From assembly GCA_036245805.1 (NCBI GenBank), contig BTRK01000001.1, forward strand, positions 25,861,087-25,925,086: 64,000 bases of DNA, read 5' to 3'. Of the stretch, positions 9,851-20,406 are shown one piece after another (position 1 is the stretch's first letter; each line of letters begins with the position of its first letter). The stretch comes from Pristionchus mayeri. Its lineage: Eukaryota > Nematoda > Chromadorea > Rhabditida > Neodiplogasteridae. Both the position numbers and the translations under genes were made by a program. The notes below the pieces were generated by a model that saw nothing but the letters and a program-made list of their open reading frames with translations, was not told the origin of the DNA and searched no databases.

Positions 9851-12071
9851 TTTAACACGGATCTCCGCTAAAAATGCAGCAAAATGAGACCCTTTGAGAC
9901 AGAAAAAAATTTTGGTCGTGGATTTCGGTGAAGATGTTCGGACTAGGCAACGTGAGGGCGAGTACAACGCCAATCCGCTTCGTTTGTCGAAATTTGCATG
10001 TTTACGGGCAGTAGTGACCTACTGCTCAAAATGGCCGTATCTCATCTCGGTCAATTTTTGACCTACAGCGAGCATTTTTTTTCCATTCGATGCGTAATGA
10101 AATTCTCTATAACCTAGTCTGCTTAAAACACGAGAAATTTGCAAGGTTCCTACAGTAATCGTGAAAAACTCTTTAAATTTTAATTTTCCGAAAAATTTTC
10201 TCTTTACAACACGATTTTTATGTTTGATTCTGATTCCCCATCCCCGAATTGAGGTATATGTTGCATTCAATTTCCATATATCCTGCTTCTACATACTGCT
10301 ACTCAGTAGGCAGAATGCGGACTTAGCGCCATTTTCGGCCAAAAAACGTTTTGGAACGTATGTCGGTTCAAAATCATGCAAATGAGTACTCAAAAAAAAG
10401 CAATCGAAAGCTCTCGAGGTGCCGGATAGAACCGGAATGAAAGTGAAGGGGCTGAAGGGAATCGAGAGCCAGATCACATTCACCCATCACTTAGGGAAGG
10501 AATCGAGAACAGGACTGAAGGATGAAAACAAGAAGAAGATTGAGAACGGAGATGAGCCTCATTTCTGGTTCTTCCCCAAGAAGCACTCGACAGTCGAACC
10601 AGGAGATGTCGATGACGAAGCAGTGACTGGAGTAGCCCCTGCTGTGGATCTCTCTCCCTTTCCCCCCCCCCCTTTTCGTTTGCACTCAGTGCTCCTCCAG
10701 CTTCATTCGGCACTCTAATCTCCTCCGCCACATCGATAGAGGAGAGCACAAGATTCGTCCTGAGAAGGTGACTCAGTTCGACTTCGCTCTCGGTCTCTAC
10801 AAGAGAATGCTGGAAGAAGTGCAGCAAGGAGTTGGAATCGGCCCTCTCGCGGAATCGTTTGATGAGTTCCAGAAGGCAGCAGTGCATGCGAAGCCAATCG
10901 GATGGGCACTTCGATCTACGAAGAAGGGAGGGAAGTATAATCCGAAGGCGAAGGAGTTGGTCATTGACCTCTTTGAGGACTATTTCAAGCATTCGAAGAA
11001 ACTGAGAGCAGAGGAGGCTGAGAAGAGAATGAAGGAGAGAGCAGATATTCTACCCGCTGAGAGAATGACTCATGACCAGATCAAGAACCTCATCAGAACT
11101 CTACTTACTGCGAAGAAGAAGGAGATGGAGAATAGTGGGACTAGAAGTCGAAGAAGAAGAGCACTTCTGGATGATTTGCTGAACGATTTCGACAATTAGG
11201 ATGGGGAAATCGAGCAGGAAGTGTATGTGCACGAGGACGAGAGGGACATTTCTGCTGATGCCATCTACGACCTTATTCATAGTGATCTCTCGTATTACTT
11301 CGATAATCTGACCAATTTGGATCATCCCGATTCCGATATCGGAAATATTGATGAGTAAATGTGATAGTTTGATTAAACTGTAGTATGAAGAGCAATACTT
11401 GCTCAAAGCACAGTATATCCAACAGAAATGGTCGACACTATTTTAGTCTTTTCGAAATATCTGGGAAAATAGCCATTTTGACGACTGCAAGCCCTGAGTC
11501 ATTTCTATCCGGCACCTCGAGAGCTTTCGATTGCTTTTTTTGAGTGCTCATTTGCATGATTTTGAACGGACATACGTTCCAAAACGTATTTTGGCCGAAA
11601 ATGGCGCTAAGTCCGCATTCTGCCTACTGAGTAGCAGTATGTAGAAGCAGGATATATGGAAATTGAATGCAATACATACCTCAATTCGGGGATGGGGAAT
11701 CAGAATCAAACATAAAAATCGTGTTGTAAAGAGAAAAATTTTCGGAAAATTAAAATTTTAAGTGTTTTTTCACGATTACTGTAGGAACCTTGCTCTTTTC
11801 TCGTGTTTTAAGCGGAATAGGTTATAGAGAATTTCATTACGCATCGAATGGAAAAAATTTGCTCGCTGTTGGTCAAAAATTGATCGGGATACGGCCATTT
11901 CGAGCAGTAGGTCACTACTGCCCGTAAACATGCAAATTTCGACAAACGAAGCGGATTGGCGTTGTACTCGCCCTCACGTTGCCTAGTCCGAACATATTCA
12001 CCGAAATCCACGACCAAATTTTTTTTTCTGCCGCATGGGTTCCTGCAATCTTACAGGAGATCTGTGTTAAG
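9851..12071. mobile_element. Inverted-repeat DNA element with ~530-bp arms and one coding region
   Basis: Sequence 9900-10430 is repeated in near-perfect reverse complement at 11503-12030, with a weaker match further out to about 9851 and 12071 (TTAACACGGATCTCC against its complement). The ~1.07 kb between the arms carries a single gene for a C2H2 protein. Long arms around one ORF are the layout of a foldback or MULE-type DNA transposon. No transposase catalytic motif was found, so it is either non-autonomous or uses an unrecognised enzyme. It is nested inside the 5.36 kb insertion. Confidence 0.7.
10437..11357 (+). pseudogene. Transposon-encoded C2H2 zinc-finger protein with GWALR domain (one frameshift, one stop)
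   Basis: The N-terminal part from the ATG at 10437 (MKVKGLKGIES) is Lys/Glu-rich and runs into an 11-C homopolymer at 10662-10672, where the frame must shift. Next is a textbook finger: C at 10681 in CTQC, then F, L and two His, RHSNLLRHIDRGEH. After it come FDFALGLYKRML, AVHAKPIGWALRSTKKGGKY and a helical segment ending TAKKKEMENSG. An in-frame TAG at 11197-11199 interrupts the ORF, which otherwise continues through an Asp/Glu-rich tail to the stop at 11357. From memory, the finger followed by a GWAL+basic+aromatic block is a layout common in cnidarian and mollusc repeat-associated proteins; this needs a search. The homopolymer shift may be a sequencing error. Function unknown; DNA binding is likely. 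Confidence 0.6.
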
Positions 12072-12139
12072 ATACTGTATTCTCCTCATTGATTTTTGAG
12101 ATTTGGACAGTCGAAAAGGATCCTGCAACAGGTACATGA

Positions 12140-12222
12140 CAAGAGGTGGATCCGAACCACCGAACCACCGACCCGATGCTCACAAGGCGAATGTGTTACC
12201 CTCTCGACCAAAGTGCCTTGCT
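12140..12222 (-). other. tRNA-like sequence (A and B box)
   Basis: On the minus strand a TGGTCGAGAGGGTAACA stretch resembles a tRNA A box and GGTTCGGATCC a B box, about 35 bases apart. The second part is locally duplicated (GGTTCGGTGGTTCGG). No clean cloverleaf could be folded by eye, so this is probably a tRNA-derived relic or SINE-like piece, not a working tRNA gene. It is similar in style to the modules inside the Tc5-like element ends at 43.3 and 45.3 kb. Confidence 0.4.
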
Positions 12223-12565
12223 CCACCGCACGCTGAGACAGCATATCAATCATAGAAACAAGTGCACGCTAATAAAACGGGGTACTTCTATTCACACTAG
12301 ATGCAAAAAAAAGATGAAGACCCCCATCAACGTTCTCCCGTCTGTTGCTCATTCATACCTACCAACATGCGGGAACGAGCCCTTCTAGTGGGAACGGGCC
12401 CTTCTAGTCAAAATCTACGAGTCACAGGGCACGCCGAATAATTCAGCATCCGTTGACCCAACACCTCCCATTTACAATGTCCCTGTGCACAAAGCCGAAG
12501 GATTTTGATAATAAATTTATCGAGGAAATACAAATACAAATTACAAGTTGCCCTGGCACAACTCT

Positions 12566-14403
12566 TTACGAGACGAGGACAGAAGCAGTGGCGGACTCGT
12601 ACTTCCAGCTGAAGTGAAGGGCACGGGCGGTCTGGAAACAATTAGTTAGAAGCTATAAAAAAGAAGTCAAACAGTTCACATATTTTGTTTTAGTTCAGCA
12701 CAGAAAGTAATCAGCTCATTGATTCAGCCGAAAGAAGGTACTGTAACGTCACTGCGCATTATGGCGGGGAAAACGACTCATCGAGTCGACTTGCTTACTA
12801 GTTAGATCGAGTCGAGATCGATTCTCTCGAGCACTCTGCCCTCTCCCTTTTATTGCCCCCTAGATGACGAGTGAGTCGATTCGGTTCGAGTCGAAATCGA
12901 GTCGGCGATTTTCTCAGCTCTAAGGGGTCCAAATTGCCGATTCTTTGAGCAGTTTGAATCAGCTCGATGAGAGCTATCGAACACATATACATTTTAGTAT
13001 TTACGCAAAAAAGGTGAATATACTGAAATTCTCCACACAAACCTGAAGAAAAATCGGAAAAAATATATCTTCATTTCTACCCTCATATTTACACTTTTTC
13101 GACTTGTCACGTCAAGCAGAATGAATTCAACTGTCCAAAAATTTAATAATTTGGACTACTGCGAGCTGAGAAAATCGCCTTGACTCGATTTCGACTCACT
13201 CGCTCTCTCTTCCCGCCAAAACGAGCACTCGATGAGAGAGGGGTCGTAAACACGCCTTCCCTCGAGCACTCGAAAAGAAGAGTAAACAAAGTCGAGTGCT
13301 CGAGAATCGTTTTCGCCGCCCTACTGCGCACATCCAAAAATAAAGTAAACATTGGTTGTCTCACCTTGTAGTAGCGAGCCAGTCTATGGATTCTGGACTC
13401 GACGAGAATGAGACGGTACTTCTCGTCGCGATCCTTGCGGCAGCGCTCAAAGTGCTTGCGAATGTTGGCAGCCTTCTTGATCAGATGATACAGATCCTCG
13501 GGATCTGTAAGGGGCGACGCTCAATCGGAGAAAACACACGAATCTTTTCTCCCTTACTAGCCCGGTTGTGCCCCAGTCCTAGCGGAGTAGGTTTCGCAAT
13601 CACTCGTTTCGAAATGTGCTGACACTCTCTCTATCCCTACATACTTCGTAATCGTGTCGCAATCCGGACATACACGAAGACACTGCGCTTCACTTATAGG
13701 TAGATAGGGGGGGGGGGGATGTCCACTGTTCCTACTTTTGCCAACAATTTACCCGGCTGGAAGAAGTAGACAACGAACCAGCATGCCGCATAACGAACCA
13801 TAACACGCACAAAAACAAAAAAATGAGCATGAACCTATTCCATCACATAGTAACCTCAGTTTTGCCGCTTACCTTGTCGTCGGCGGGCTCGATGCGGGGC
13901 TTCTCGACTTCGAACTGCTGCTGCTCCTCGGTGGCCATCACGTTCTCCTTCTCGACGAGAGCTGCCAGTTCTGGAAACGAGGGGATATGCGGAGAAACGC
14001 ACACTAACAAGAAGGAACAAGAAAAAAAGTGCACAGCGAAATAAATAAAATAGAAATGAACCAACCCTAGCAATGGCAAGCTTGTTGCCAGTGACGCGAC
14101 GGTTCTTGGCAACTTCGTGCGAATCCCTGAGGATCTCGCCGACCCGGGAAGGGCGAACCACCTGTAAAAAAATGCATAAAATTGTGAGCACAAAGAAAGT
14201 AAAACAGTACAAACACTTTTACAACATCACACTGTCAATTGGAAAGTTTACATACAAAGAGGCGTCATAACAAACCTTTCAGCAAGCTTGCAAATCTGCT
14301 CAGTGACGTCGTCACCGGAGAGCTTAAGCCAGGTGGGGACCGAGCGGCGGTAGGGGATCGACGAGCGGGAAATACCCTTTCCAGGGTTGTGAATGCGTCC
14401 CAT
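12566..14403 (-). pseudogene. rps-13: Ribosomal protein S13 (uS15) copy, scrambled centre
   Basis: Minus-strand exons match RPS13: 14276-14403 ([20 protein letters not shown]), 14066-14161 (RPSRVGEILRDSHEVAKNRR, VTGNK), 13365-13504 ([26 protein letters not shown]) and 12566-12631 (WKYESATASVLVS, stop). RPS13 binds small-subunit rRNA. Three things are wrong. Exon 1 ends in phase 2, but exon 2 needs phase 0. About 14 residues normally between GNK and PEDLYHL are missing. In their place exon 13873-13970 encodes, in its only protein-like frame, an unrelated Gln/Glu-rich piece (MATEEQQQFEVEKPRIEPAD). The copy keeps introns, so it arose by DNA duplication, not retroposition. It lies inside the 5.36 kb insertion, which fits capture of a host gene. 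A functional gene with an unseen exon or a base error remains possible. Confidence 0.6.
12866..13206. repeat. Inverted repeat inside an RPS13-copy intron
   Basis: Sequence 12866-12920 (ending CGATTTTCTCAGCTC) returns as an imperfect reverse complement from 13163 (GAGCTGAGAAAATCG). Both arms are rich in CGAGTCGA and CTCGAG motifs. It probably represents a small foldback element. Confidence 0.6.
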
Positions 14404-15027
14404 TACTGTTGTCTGGCAGTGTTTTTTGCCTGGAAATATAAAATTCGTAATGAGAAGACAATACAAATAGCGGAATGGCACAAATACAAATATAGAGACG
14501 AGCAACTAGAGGGAGAACGAGGTAAAGGACAGAATGGACGAACTAAGTGGACGCGAGGGAAGAGGGGGGGCGAGATAGCGCGCGAAGCGAGAGAGTGCCA
14601 GAGAAAAGACAAAAGCGCGCGAGGTGACATTGTGAGTAGACAATTGAAGGACGCGATTATGAATAAACGAATATTTTTGTATATAGATAATCAAAATAGG
14701 TGAAAAGATATCACGGGGATTCCTATACAACTACTGACCAACAAAATATAAATTAATAAGTTAATGAAAACTGTAGGCCCTTGAAATCATCTTCAACCTA
14801 TTCAAACGGCAAAATATGCTTTTGCGTGATCCCTGTGACCTTAATTAACAAAATACGAATGAAATTAATAATGTTAACGGCATTAAATCGAACAAAAGAA
14901 AAGAAAAGTGCGAGAGAGGCGGAGCAAGAGAGAGCGCGCCGAGTGCGCGATTATTGCGTAATTCTCGCGCGGTCACAGTACTGTCATCACAATGCAGTAT
15001 TGTCGTGGTGGGAGGCGCTGCCCTCCT
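14404..15027. other. Upstream part of the RPS13 copy, no gene
   Basis: AT-rich and then GA-rich sequence with no convincing exon. It would contain the promoter of the S13 copy if that copy is transcribed. Confidence 0.4.
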
Positions 15028-15104
15028 TTCGTGGAAGTCCTTTTTTAAGAGATGTCATTAAGTCACCGAGTCTAAAAAGATTTCCTTACTAAATTTTTTT
15101 ACAG

Positions 15105-16603
15105 AATTGGCTTCACCACCGCTACCTCGGAAGACGATGAGATGCATCTGAGAGTGGCCGAGGCCACTCAGGAAGAGATGGATACCGTAGCCAAAGCGGT
15201 CGGCTACAAAAGGAACAAGCAAGTAGTGAAGACTGCGCAGTTACAAGGAGGAGAATGTGGTGAGACCTACTATTTGTTATAATGTAGCATTGGGTGGTCA
15301 ATTCAAATTGAAACGGGCTATTAACTTTAATGTCAAGTATTAAATTTATACTTACAGAGCATGCTGAAGGGAGCAGTGCAGTGGACGATAGAAGGGATCA
15401 CTCTTATCGACATGCAATTCGTGAGACCATTTCATTGATCCTTTCTATCCAGACAAATAGATGTTAGCCATACGAATCATAACACAATTCATTTGACCAT
15501 ATTTGGCAGGACTACACCGTCGATCCCACTCCCTCGTTCCCCACCCCCAACAACCGCCCCACGGGACCAAGGATTATCGCGCTGACGGTGAGAACTGCTA
15601 ACATAGAACAAACAGGGAATTATTTTCACTGCAGGTTGCCAATGGCGCGGAGGATGCGGATGCTGAGCGAGTGCGAGTGGCGAAGGAACTACTCGCCAAC
15701 CCAACTCTCATGAAGAATACACTCGTTATACGGGACCTCGGATGCACGGAAGAATCCGTCAATCGGGTGAGATCAAAACACATTTCATTGGTAGTCTGGG
15801 GGAGGGCATCCATAACTCTTGCTAAATGCAAACTTATCTTATATCAATTCGAAGGACTACTCGTCTCGCTTCTTCCCCAGCTCGGCGTCACAGTGGAGCT
15901 GCCCATGTGAGGTGAGTTCGGCCTCAAATGATATCTCTCCAAAAATGATGTCACCCATATTAGGCCACGTACCTCTCATCGCTCGTGGAGAAGGCGCCTG
16001 TGCACACGGTCGTCTTCCTTCACTCCCATGGCAAACAAGTCGGCGGTGTGCAGACGCTCCTGGGAGACATCAACTACAACTGCCAGGTACACTGTTCAAA
16101 TTTGATAACACTCAATGCCTAGAATTGGATTCCCTGTCTACAGTACACCATTTGCAGAGGTGCGTAGGTCAGATGAGTCTGACTGTCGGAGACATCGTGC
16201 ATGCCCTCTCCATCGCGGACACCCCAATTGATCTGGTGATACTGGCTTGCGCAGAACTACCCAATCCACTCCCTCCCGGTACGAATATCCACTATTACTA
16301 TAACAACCAAAGATTCTCAGGAGCAGTGCCTCCCCATGTGCGCACGTCTTTCGCCACCCGCATGATCTCATTGATCTACGTGGTTCGCCCCGGAGATCAG
16401 TACTTGGAAGTCTCGCCAACTGACGAAACTCGTTAGTTCGTCATAAAGGTAAGCACGGAAAACAATTGTGCGTGTGATATGCATCTTTGAATGCCTACGA
16501 GAGGTTTGATGGAGACGCAGCGCAGGCGAAAGCCTTCCTCGATGGAAAGCACCCCAGCAGGGACAACCCCCACTTCGTCCTCTCTGTGGATGCCCTTCCC
16601 TAG
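15105..16603 (+). pseudogene. Caspase-like gene, copy 3 (several lesions)
   Basis: All nine exon equivalents A-I are present, and from exon A to exon G the copy is nearly identical to copy 1, so the duplication is recent. Exon F keeps a canonical caspase-style pair (FLHSHGKQVGG) and exon G a Cys (LACAELP). Lesions: a 29-nt deletion in exon A shifts the frame. The 2-nt deficit before the exon A donor is shared with copy 1. An in-frame TAG at 16434-16436 interrupts exon H (PTDETR, stop). The acceptor of exon I has lost its AG (ttgaatg in place of ttgaag). The final exon still ends at a TAG at 16601-16603. The 5.36 kb insertion sits in its upstream intron. Very likely non-functional. Confidence 0.62.
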
Positions 16604-16678
16604 ACTCCTCCGTTATTACTAATAAAGAACCAATTATACTATTTTATAATGTTCTCGACAATTGTAATCTACCGTACC

Positions 16679-16755
16679 TTCCCTTCGATTTCTCTGTCTT
16701 TCTTTATCGCTTCTTGCAAATTCTCCTCTATGAAAGACATCAATCGAGCACGGAA
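16679..16755 (-). CDS. Single exon of an unrecognised minus-strand gene, second copy
   Basis: With acceptor tttgtag and donor gtacgg the minus strand reads FRARLMSFIEENLQEAIKKD then REIEGK. It sits just past caspase-like copy 3, as the exon at 8074-8192 sits past copy 2, and ends in a similar charged helix. It is probably a diverged duplicate of part of that gene. Family unknown. Confidence 0.35.
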
Positions 16756-16940
16756 CTACAAAACAAATATCAGCAACACAGACTAACAATGTGCATGCAT
16801 TATTACTTCTTAAATTCAATGTTTCTAACAATATTAGTATGAGAGTATAGACTAGTGGATGTGACAACCTCGGAAACCATAGCTCAAATTCTTATCTCGG
16901 CCAGATAAGAACAGATTGAGGGTGAAGACACACAATACGT

Positions 16941-17512
16941 CATCAGGTCGGAGGAGTTCAGATGCTGGAGACAGACCTGAACTAAAGCTGCCAGGTACAT
17001 TATTCGCATTTGGATTCATTCAATGCCAAGTCTCTTTTTCCCTCTCTACAGTATCCCATTTGCAGCGATGCAATGGACAGAGAACCATTTCTGTTCCCGA
17101 TCTGGTCAACGCCCTCACTCTCGCCGATACGCCCATCGACGTGGTCATCATTGCCTGCTCGACTCCCCCCATCCCTCTCCCTCCTGGTACACCCATTCTT
17201 CTGCTCCCATTGCTACTTAACTCAACATTTTCAGGTTCTGTTCCTCCCCATGCCCGCACTCCCGTCGCCACTCCCCGAGTTTCGATCCTCTACGTGACCA
17301 ACCCCGGATTCCCCTTTCACGAAGTCACCCCCACGGATGAGACCCGCCAATACATCCTCAAAGTAAGATCGCAACAATTGTAAGTGTGATATTCACCTTT
17401 GAAGGCGTACGAACGATTCAACGGGGACGCAAGGCAGACTCATGGATACCTGAACGGGAAGACTGCGAGCATCGATAATCCTTCCATGATTATTATTGTT
17501 GATGCCCTCTGA
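16941..17512 (+). pseudogene. Caspase-like gene, copy 4 (3' fragment)
   Basis: The fragment begins within exon F (VGGVQMLETDLN, then TAA where the other copies have Tyr) and continues through exon G (VPDLVNALTLADTPIDVVII, ACSTPP), exon H (ILYVTNPGFPFHE) and exon I (AYERFNGDARQ), to a TGA at 17510-17512. It is closest to copy 2. Without the N-terminal half and with the stop it cannot encode a full protein. Confidence 0.62.
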
Positions 17513-19895
17513 ATGATAAATTCTTACGTGACTATTCAGAGCAATGCTTCGCAAAGAATCGAACATGTGTAAGGAAAACGTCAGAAACTTTCTACAACAT
17601 CCGTTAGAACACGAGGGTGGGGGGTGAGGGGGGGGGGTGAGACATCTATGCAGTTGCAGCACCTGCCAAATTGAGTATTGTTCATGTAGTCCTTGTATTC
17701 ATTCTAATTTGCAGATTTTTATTTTAATTAATATTTTCTGTGCTAATCACGGCATTCTCTTCGAGAAAGCGATCTATCCTTCCTTCATTCTCGTTCTCAG
17801 TGGTCAACTCCCTTTCTCCCCTCGCTCTTTCCTCTCTTAAATGATTCTCGTGAGTAATAAGTATCCAAATCGGAAGTGCTCAACTGTTCCACCTTGTCTT
17901 GCAGAGGAATCGAAAGGTTGTCAACTACGCTCCTCGACGGGTGACTCCTCCTGCCCCTCTCGTCCATCCGAATCCTCAGTCTTCTAACACGATGGACCCC
18001 GCACGGATGGCCAATGCGGTTCCTTTTACAGTTTCCTTGATTCTCTATAGATATTGCACGCTAAGCAATCGATGAAAATCGATTCCTCTTATTTTTTTTT
18101 CTTTGCTAAACCATCGTTCACCCGGATAGAAAAAATAGATAACGAGTTTGTGAAAAGAATGGAGTCCGAATGTTCGAAGTATGTCAATTCTTCTCATGCA
18201 GGCAAAAGCCTACGATCAGTTCACGGTTTCCTTCCTCAAGAAGGCTTCTGATTCGAGTGAATCATTCGTCTTCTCTCCCTTCGCACTCGGTTCGTTCGAG
18301 ATCTATTCTACTTTTACCATTGATGGTAGTCAATATTGAAACTGTTTTCTCTCTGCAGGTACGTCGTTGTGGATGCTCGTCGAAGGTGCCAAGGGCACCA
18401 CAAGATCAGAGATCGCCCATCTCTTCGCGAATGGTCAATGTTTTGATTGTTAACGATACTTTTGGAGACATATGCGTGTAGATGTAGAAAGAAAGGAAAG
18501 AATCCAAGAATGTTGATGTCTGAATGGGAACGTAAAAATTTCCGTACAATAGGATCATATTACAGAAGATATGAGAAACTTCTTCGCTCATTTCGCCTCT
18601 TCCACCAGCATGAATGGAGAGTCGGGAGTGAGCACTCGCTTCAGCAACGCCCTCTTCCTTGATCAGGTATGGAGAATTGACTAATGTGTCTTCAAGCTGA
18701 TCTTTGATCTCTTGCAGTCTTTCTCCATCGAAGAGAGCTACCGTACTCTCATCAGAGACGTCTTCAAGGGTTCGATGCACAGCGTCGACTGCACTGATCC
18801 GACCTCCACTGCCACTGTTAGACCCCCAGTTTCTGACTCGAATTCGTGAAGCCTGTCCATTTCGCTCTCCCTCCTCTGTTGGCATCATTGATATGCTTGA
18901 GTTAGGCTTTCTTTGAGATAGATCAATGAATGATAAGGATGTAAATTAGTTCTACTTCTAGCTGGTGACATTTGGAAATTTGAAAAATAAGAATTTCGAA
19001 AATGTCTCTTTTTTCAGATAGGATAAAATTACATTTATTCTACAGATGATCAACAAGTTCGTGCAAGAGTGCACGAAGGGACTCATCAAGGGAGGAGTCG
19101 TGCAGCCCTCCGACTTCGGCGACCCCACCCGTCCCACTCACTCCATCCTCACCAGCTGCGTCACCTTCGAGGCATAAGCTTTGATCCACAATAGGGGCAC
19201 AAGTCCTTATTCTTCCTTCCATTGAATCCAGCGTGATTTCTGGTCTGTCTAGGGAAACTGGGGCTCCGCTTTCAACCGTTTCGGATCCTCGACTGACACC
19301 TTTCATGGAGTCAAGGGAGATCGAAAGGTTTCTCTTTTGTTCTCATTCTAGTGTTATGTAATAATTGGTACACAAATGTGCAATAAATCTCCTGTTTGTT
19401 CTTTATTTAATATTTTTTATTTGAAAATGCATTTTGTCCAGGAGACGTTCATGCGCGCCCTTTGTGCTAACGTCCGAACTGCATCTATCGACGGTGTCAC
19501 CATGCTGGACCTTAGCTACAAGGTACTCTAATCATACCGTACTTGAATGGTGATTTGCTGTGCAGGACCCCGAGTACTCGATGGTAATCTGGATGTCCGA
19601 GGATGATTTCGACGGCTGGAGATCATCTCTGACTGAGATGAGATCGTCGATGAGTGAGCTGCAAGGAAAGATAAGTGAGGTGAGACGTCTCTTAAGTGTT
19701 CATTGGGCGATTGATCTCTTTTTTTTCCCTTCCATTCTCACCCGATTAACTAACGAAATTGCACGCACGATTAAGGAAATGGGTAGCTGGCATCTATTTT
19801 ATACATCATGAGTGTGTATTTCAGCAATTTAAGATAAATTTTATTGGATCATATTGTACATCTGTTCCTTCAACATATCAAATCGTAGGTGCACA

Positions 19896-19903
19896 TTCCC
19901 AAG
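19896..19903. repeat. Target-site duplication, left copy (TTCCCAAG)
   Basis: The 8 bases before the element are repeated exactly at 23257-23264 after it. Removing the element and one copy restores the serpin reading frame VHIPKFTTES. Confidence 0.93.
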
Positions 19904-20040
19904 GGGTCCATACCAAAACGTCCCCCCTCTCTAAAGGGGTACTACCAAAACGTCCCCTCCGCGCGCTACCAAAACGTCCCCTTACCAAAACGTCCCCCCA
20001 CCAAAACGTCCCCTCGCCCTCCCTTGCCTGTGGGCATGAA
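19904..20040. repeat. Left terminal repeat with five ACCAAAACGTCCCC units
   Basis: Five copies of ACCAAAACGTCCCC (allowing C-run variation) are spaced irregularly, and the array ends at TGCCTGTGGGCATGA. The right end carries about seven copies. Such subterminal arrays are typical transposase binding sites; binding is inference. Confidence 0.85.
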
Positions 20041-20100
20041 CTCATGATCACTCATGATCTCTTGTCAGTTGATCAGTCGGCTCCAGCCACATCCGACGAC

Positions 20101-20224
20101 AAAGGAAGGTTCCTGCCCCCCCCCCCTCCCCACAACGGAAGGTTCCTGCCCTCCCCCTCCCCACAACGGAAGGTTCCTGCCCTCCCCCTCCGCACAAAGG
20201 AAGGTTCCTGCCCTCCCCCTCCCC
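20101..20224. repeat. Four tandem ~31-bp GC-rich repeats in the MULE leader
   Basis: Units containing GGAAGGTTCCTGCCC followed by a C/T tract recur at about 20103, 20137, 20168 and 20198, directly upstream of the TATA box. Confidence 0.85.
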
Positions 20225-20229
20225 TCTCC

Positions 20230-20240
20230 CCTATATAAGG
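20230..20240 (+). promoter_or_regulatory. TATA box of the MULE transposase gene
   Basis: CTATATAAGG lies 167 nt before the ATG at 20407, just after the GC-rich tandem repeats. The distance leaves room for a leader, possibly with an intron or trans-splice site. Confidence 0.45.
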
Positions 20241-20406
20241 GAGCCCTCAGAGCAGTGCATCACACATGCGCGCGCTCTCTCTCTCTCTTCCTCTATTTTT
20301 TAATATTTTCCTTTCCATAATTCCTGATATGTGATTTTCGTTTTTCATTTTCGTTGCAAGCGTATGACGTTTGTTTTTCGGTTTATGATTATGCTTCTCT
20401 TCAGAA

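Larger units (their letters stand above)
9692..15051. mobile_element. 5.36 kb insertion with 24-bp perfect terminal inverted repeats
   Basis: The two ends, 9692-9715 and 15028-15051, are exact reverse complements over 24 bases, beginning CTCTTAAAAAAGGACTT. Both flanks match sequence that is contiguous upstream of copy 2: AACTAATTGTCAGGTCCTC on the left, and GATTTCCTTACTAAATTT before exon A on the right. The block therefore landed in the intron in front of exon A of caspase-like copy 3. TTAA sits just inside each end, which could be a piggyBac-type target site, but no matching transposase is present. Cargo in order: a long inverted-repeat element (9851-12071), a tRNA-like sequence (12140-12222) and a ribosomal protein S13 gene copy (12566-14403). 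It looks like a non-autonomous or composite element that moved host genes; a segmental duplication trapped between two short elements is the alternative. Confidence 0.6.

Noticed and set aside
12140..12222. Functional tRNA gene
   Set aside because: A and B boxes are suggestive, but acceptor and T arms do not pair well and part of the B-box region is duplicated.
20054..20320. Proline-rich frame in the MULE leader
   Set aside because: It is produced by the four GC-rich tandem repeats before the TATA box and has no sign of translation.
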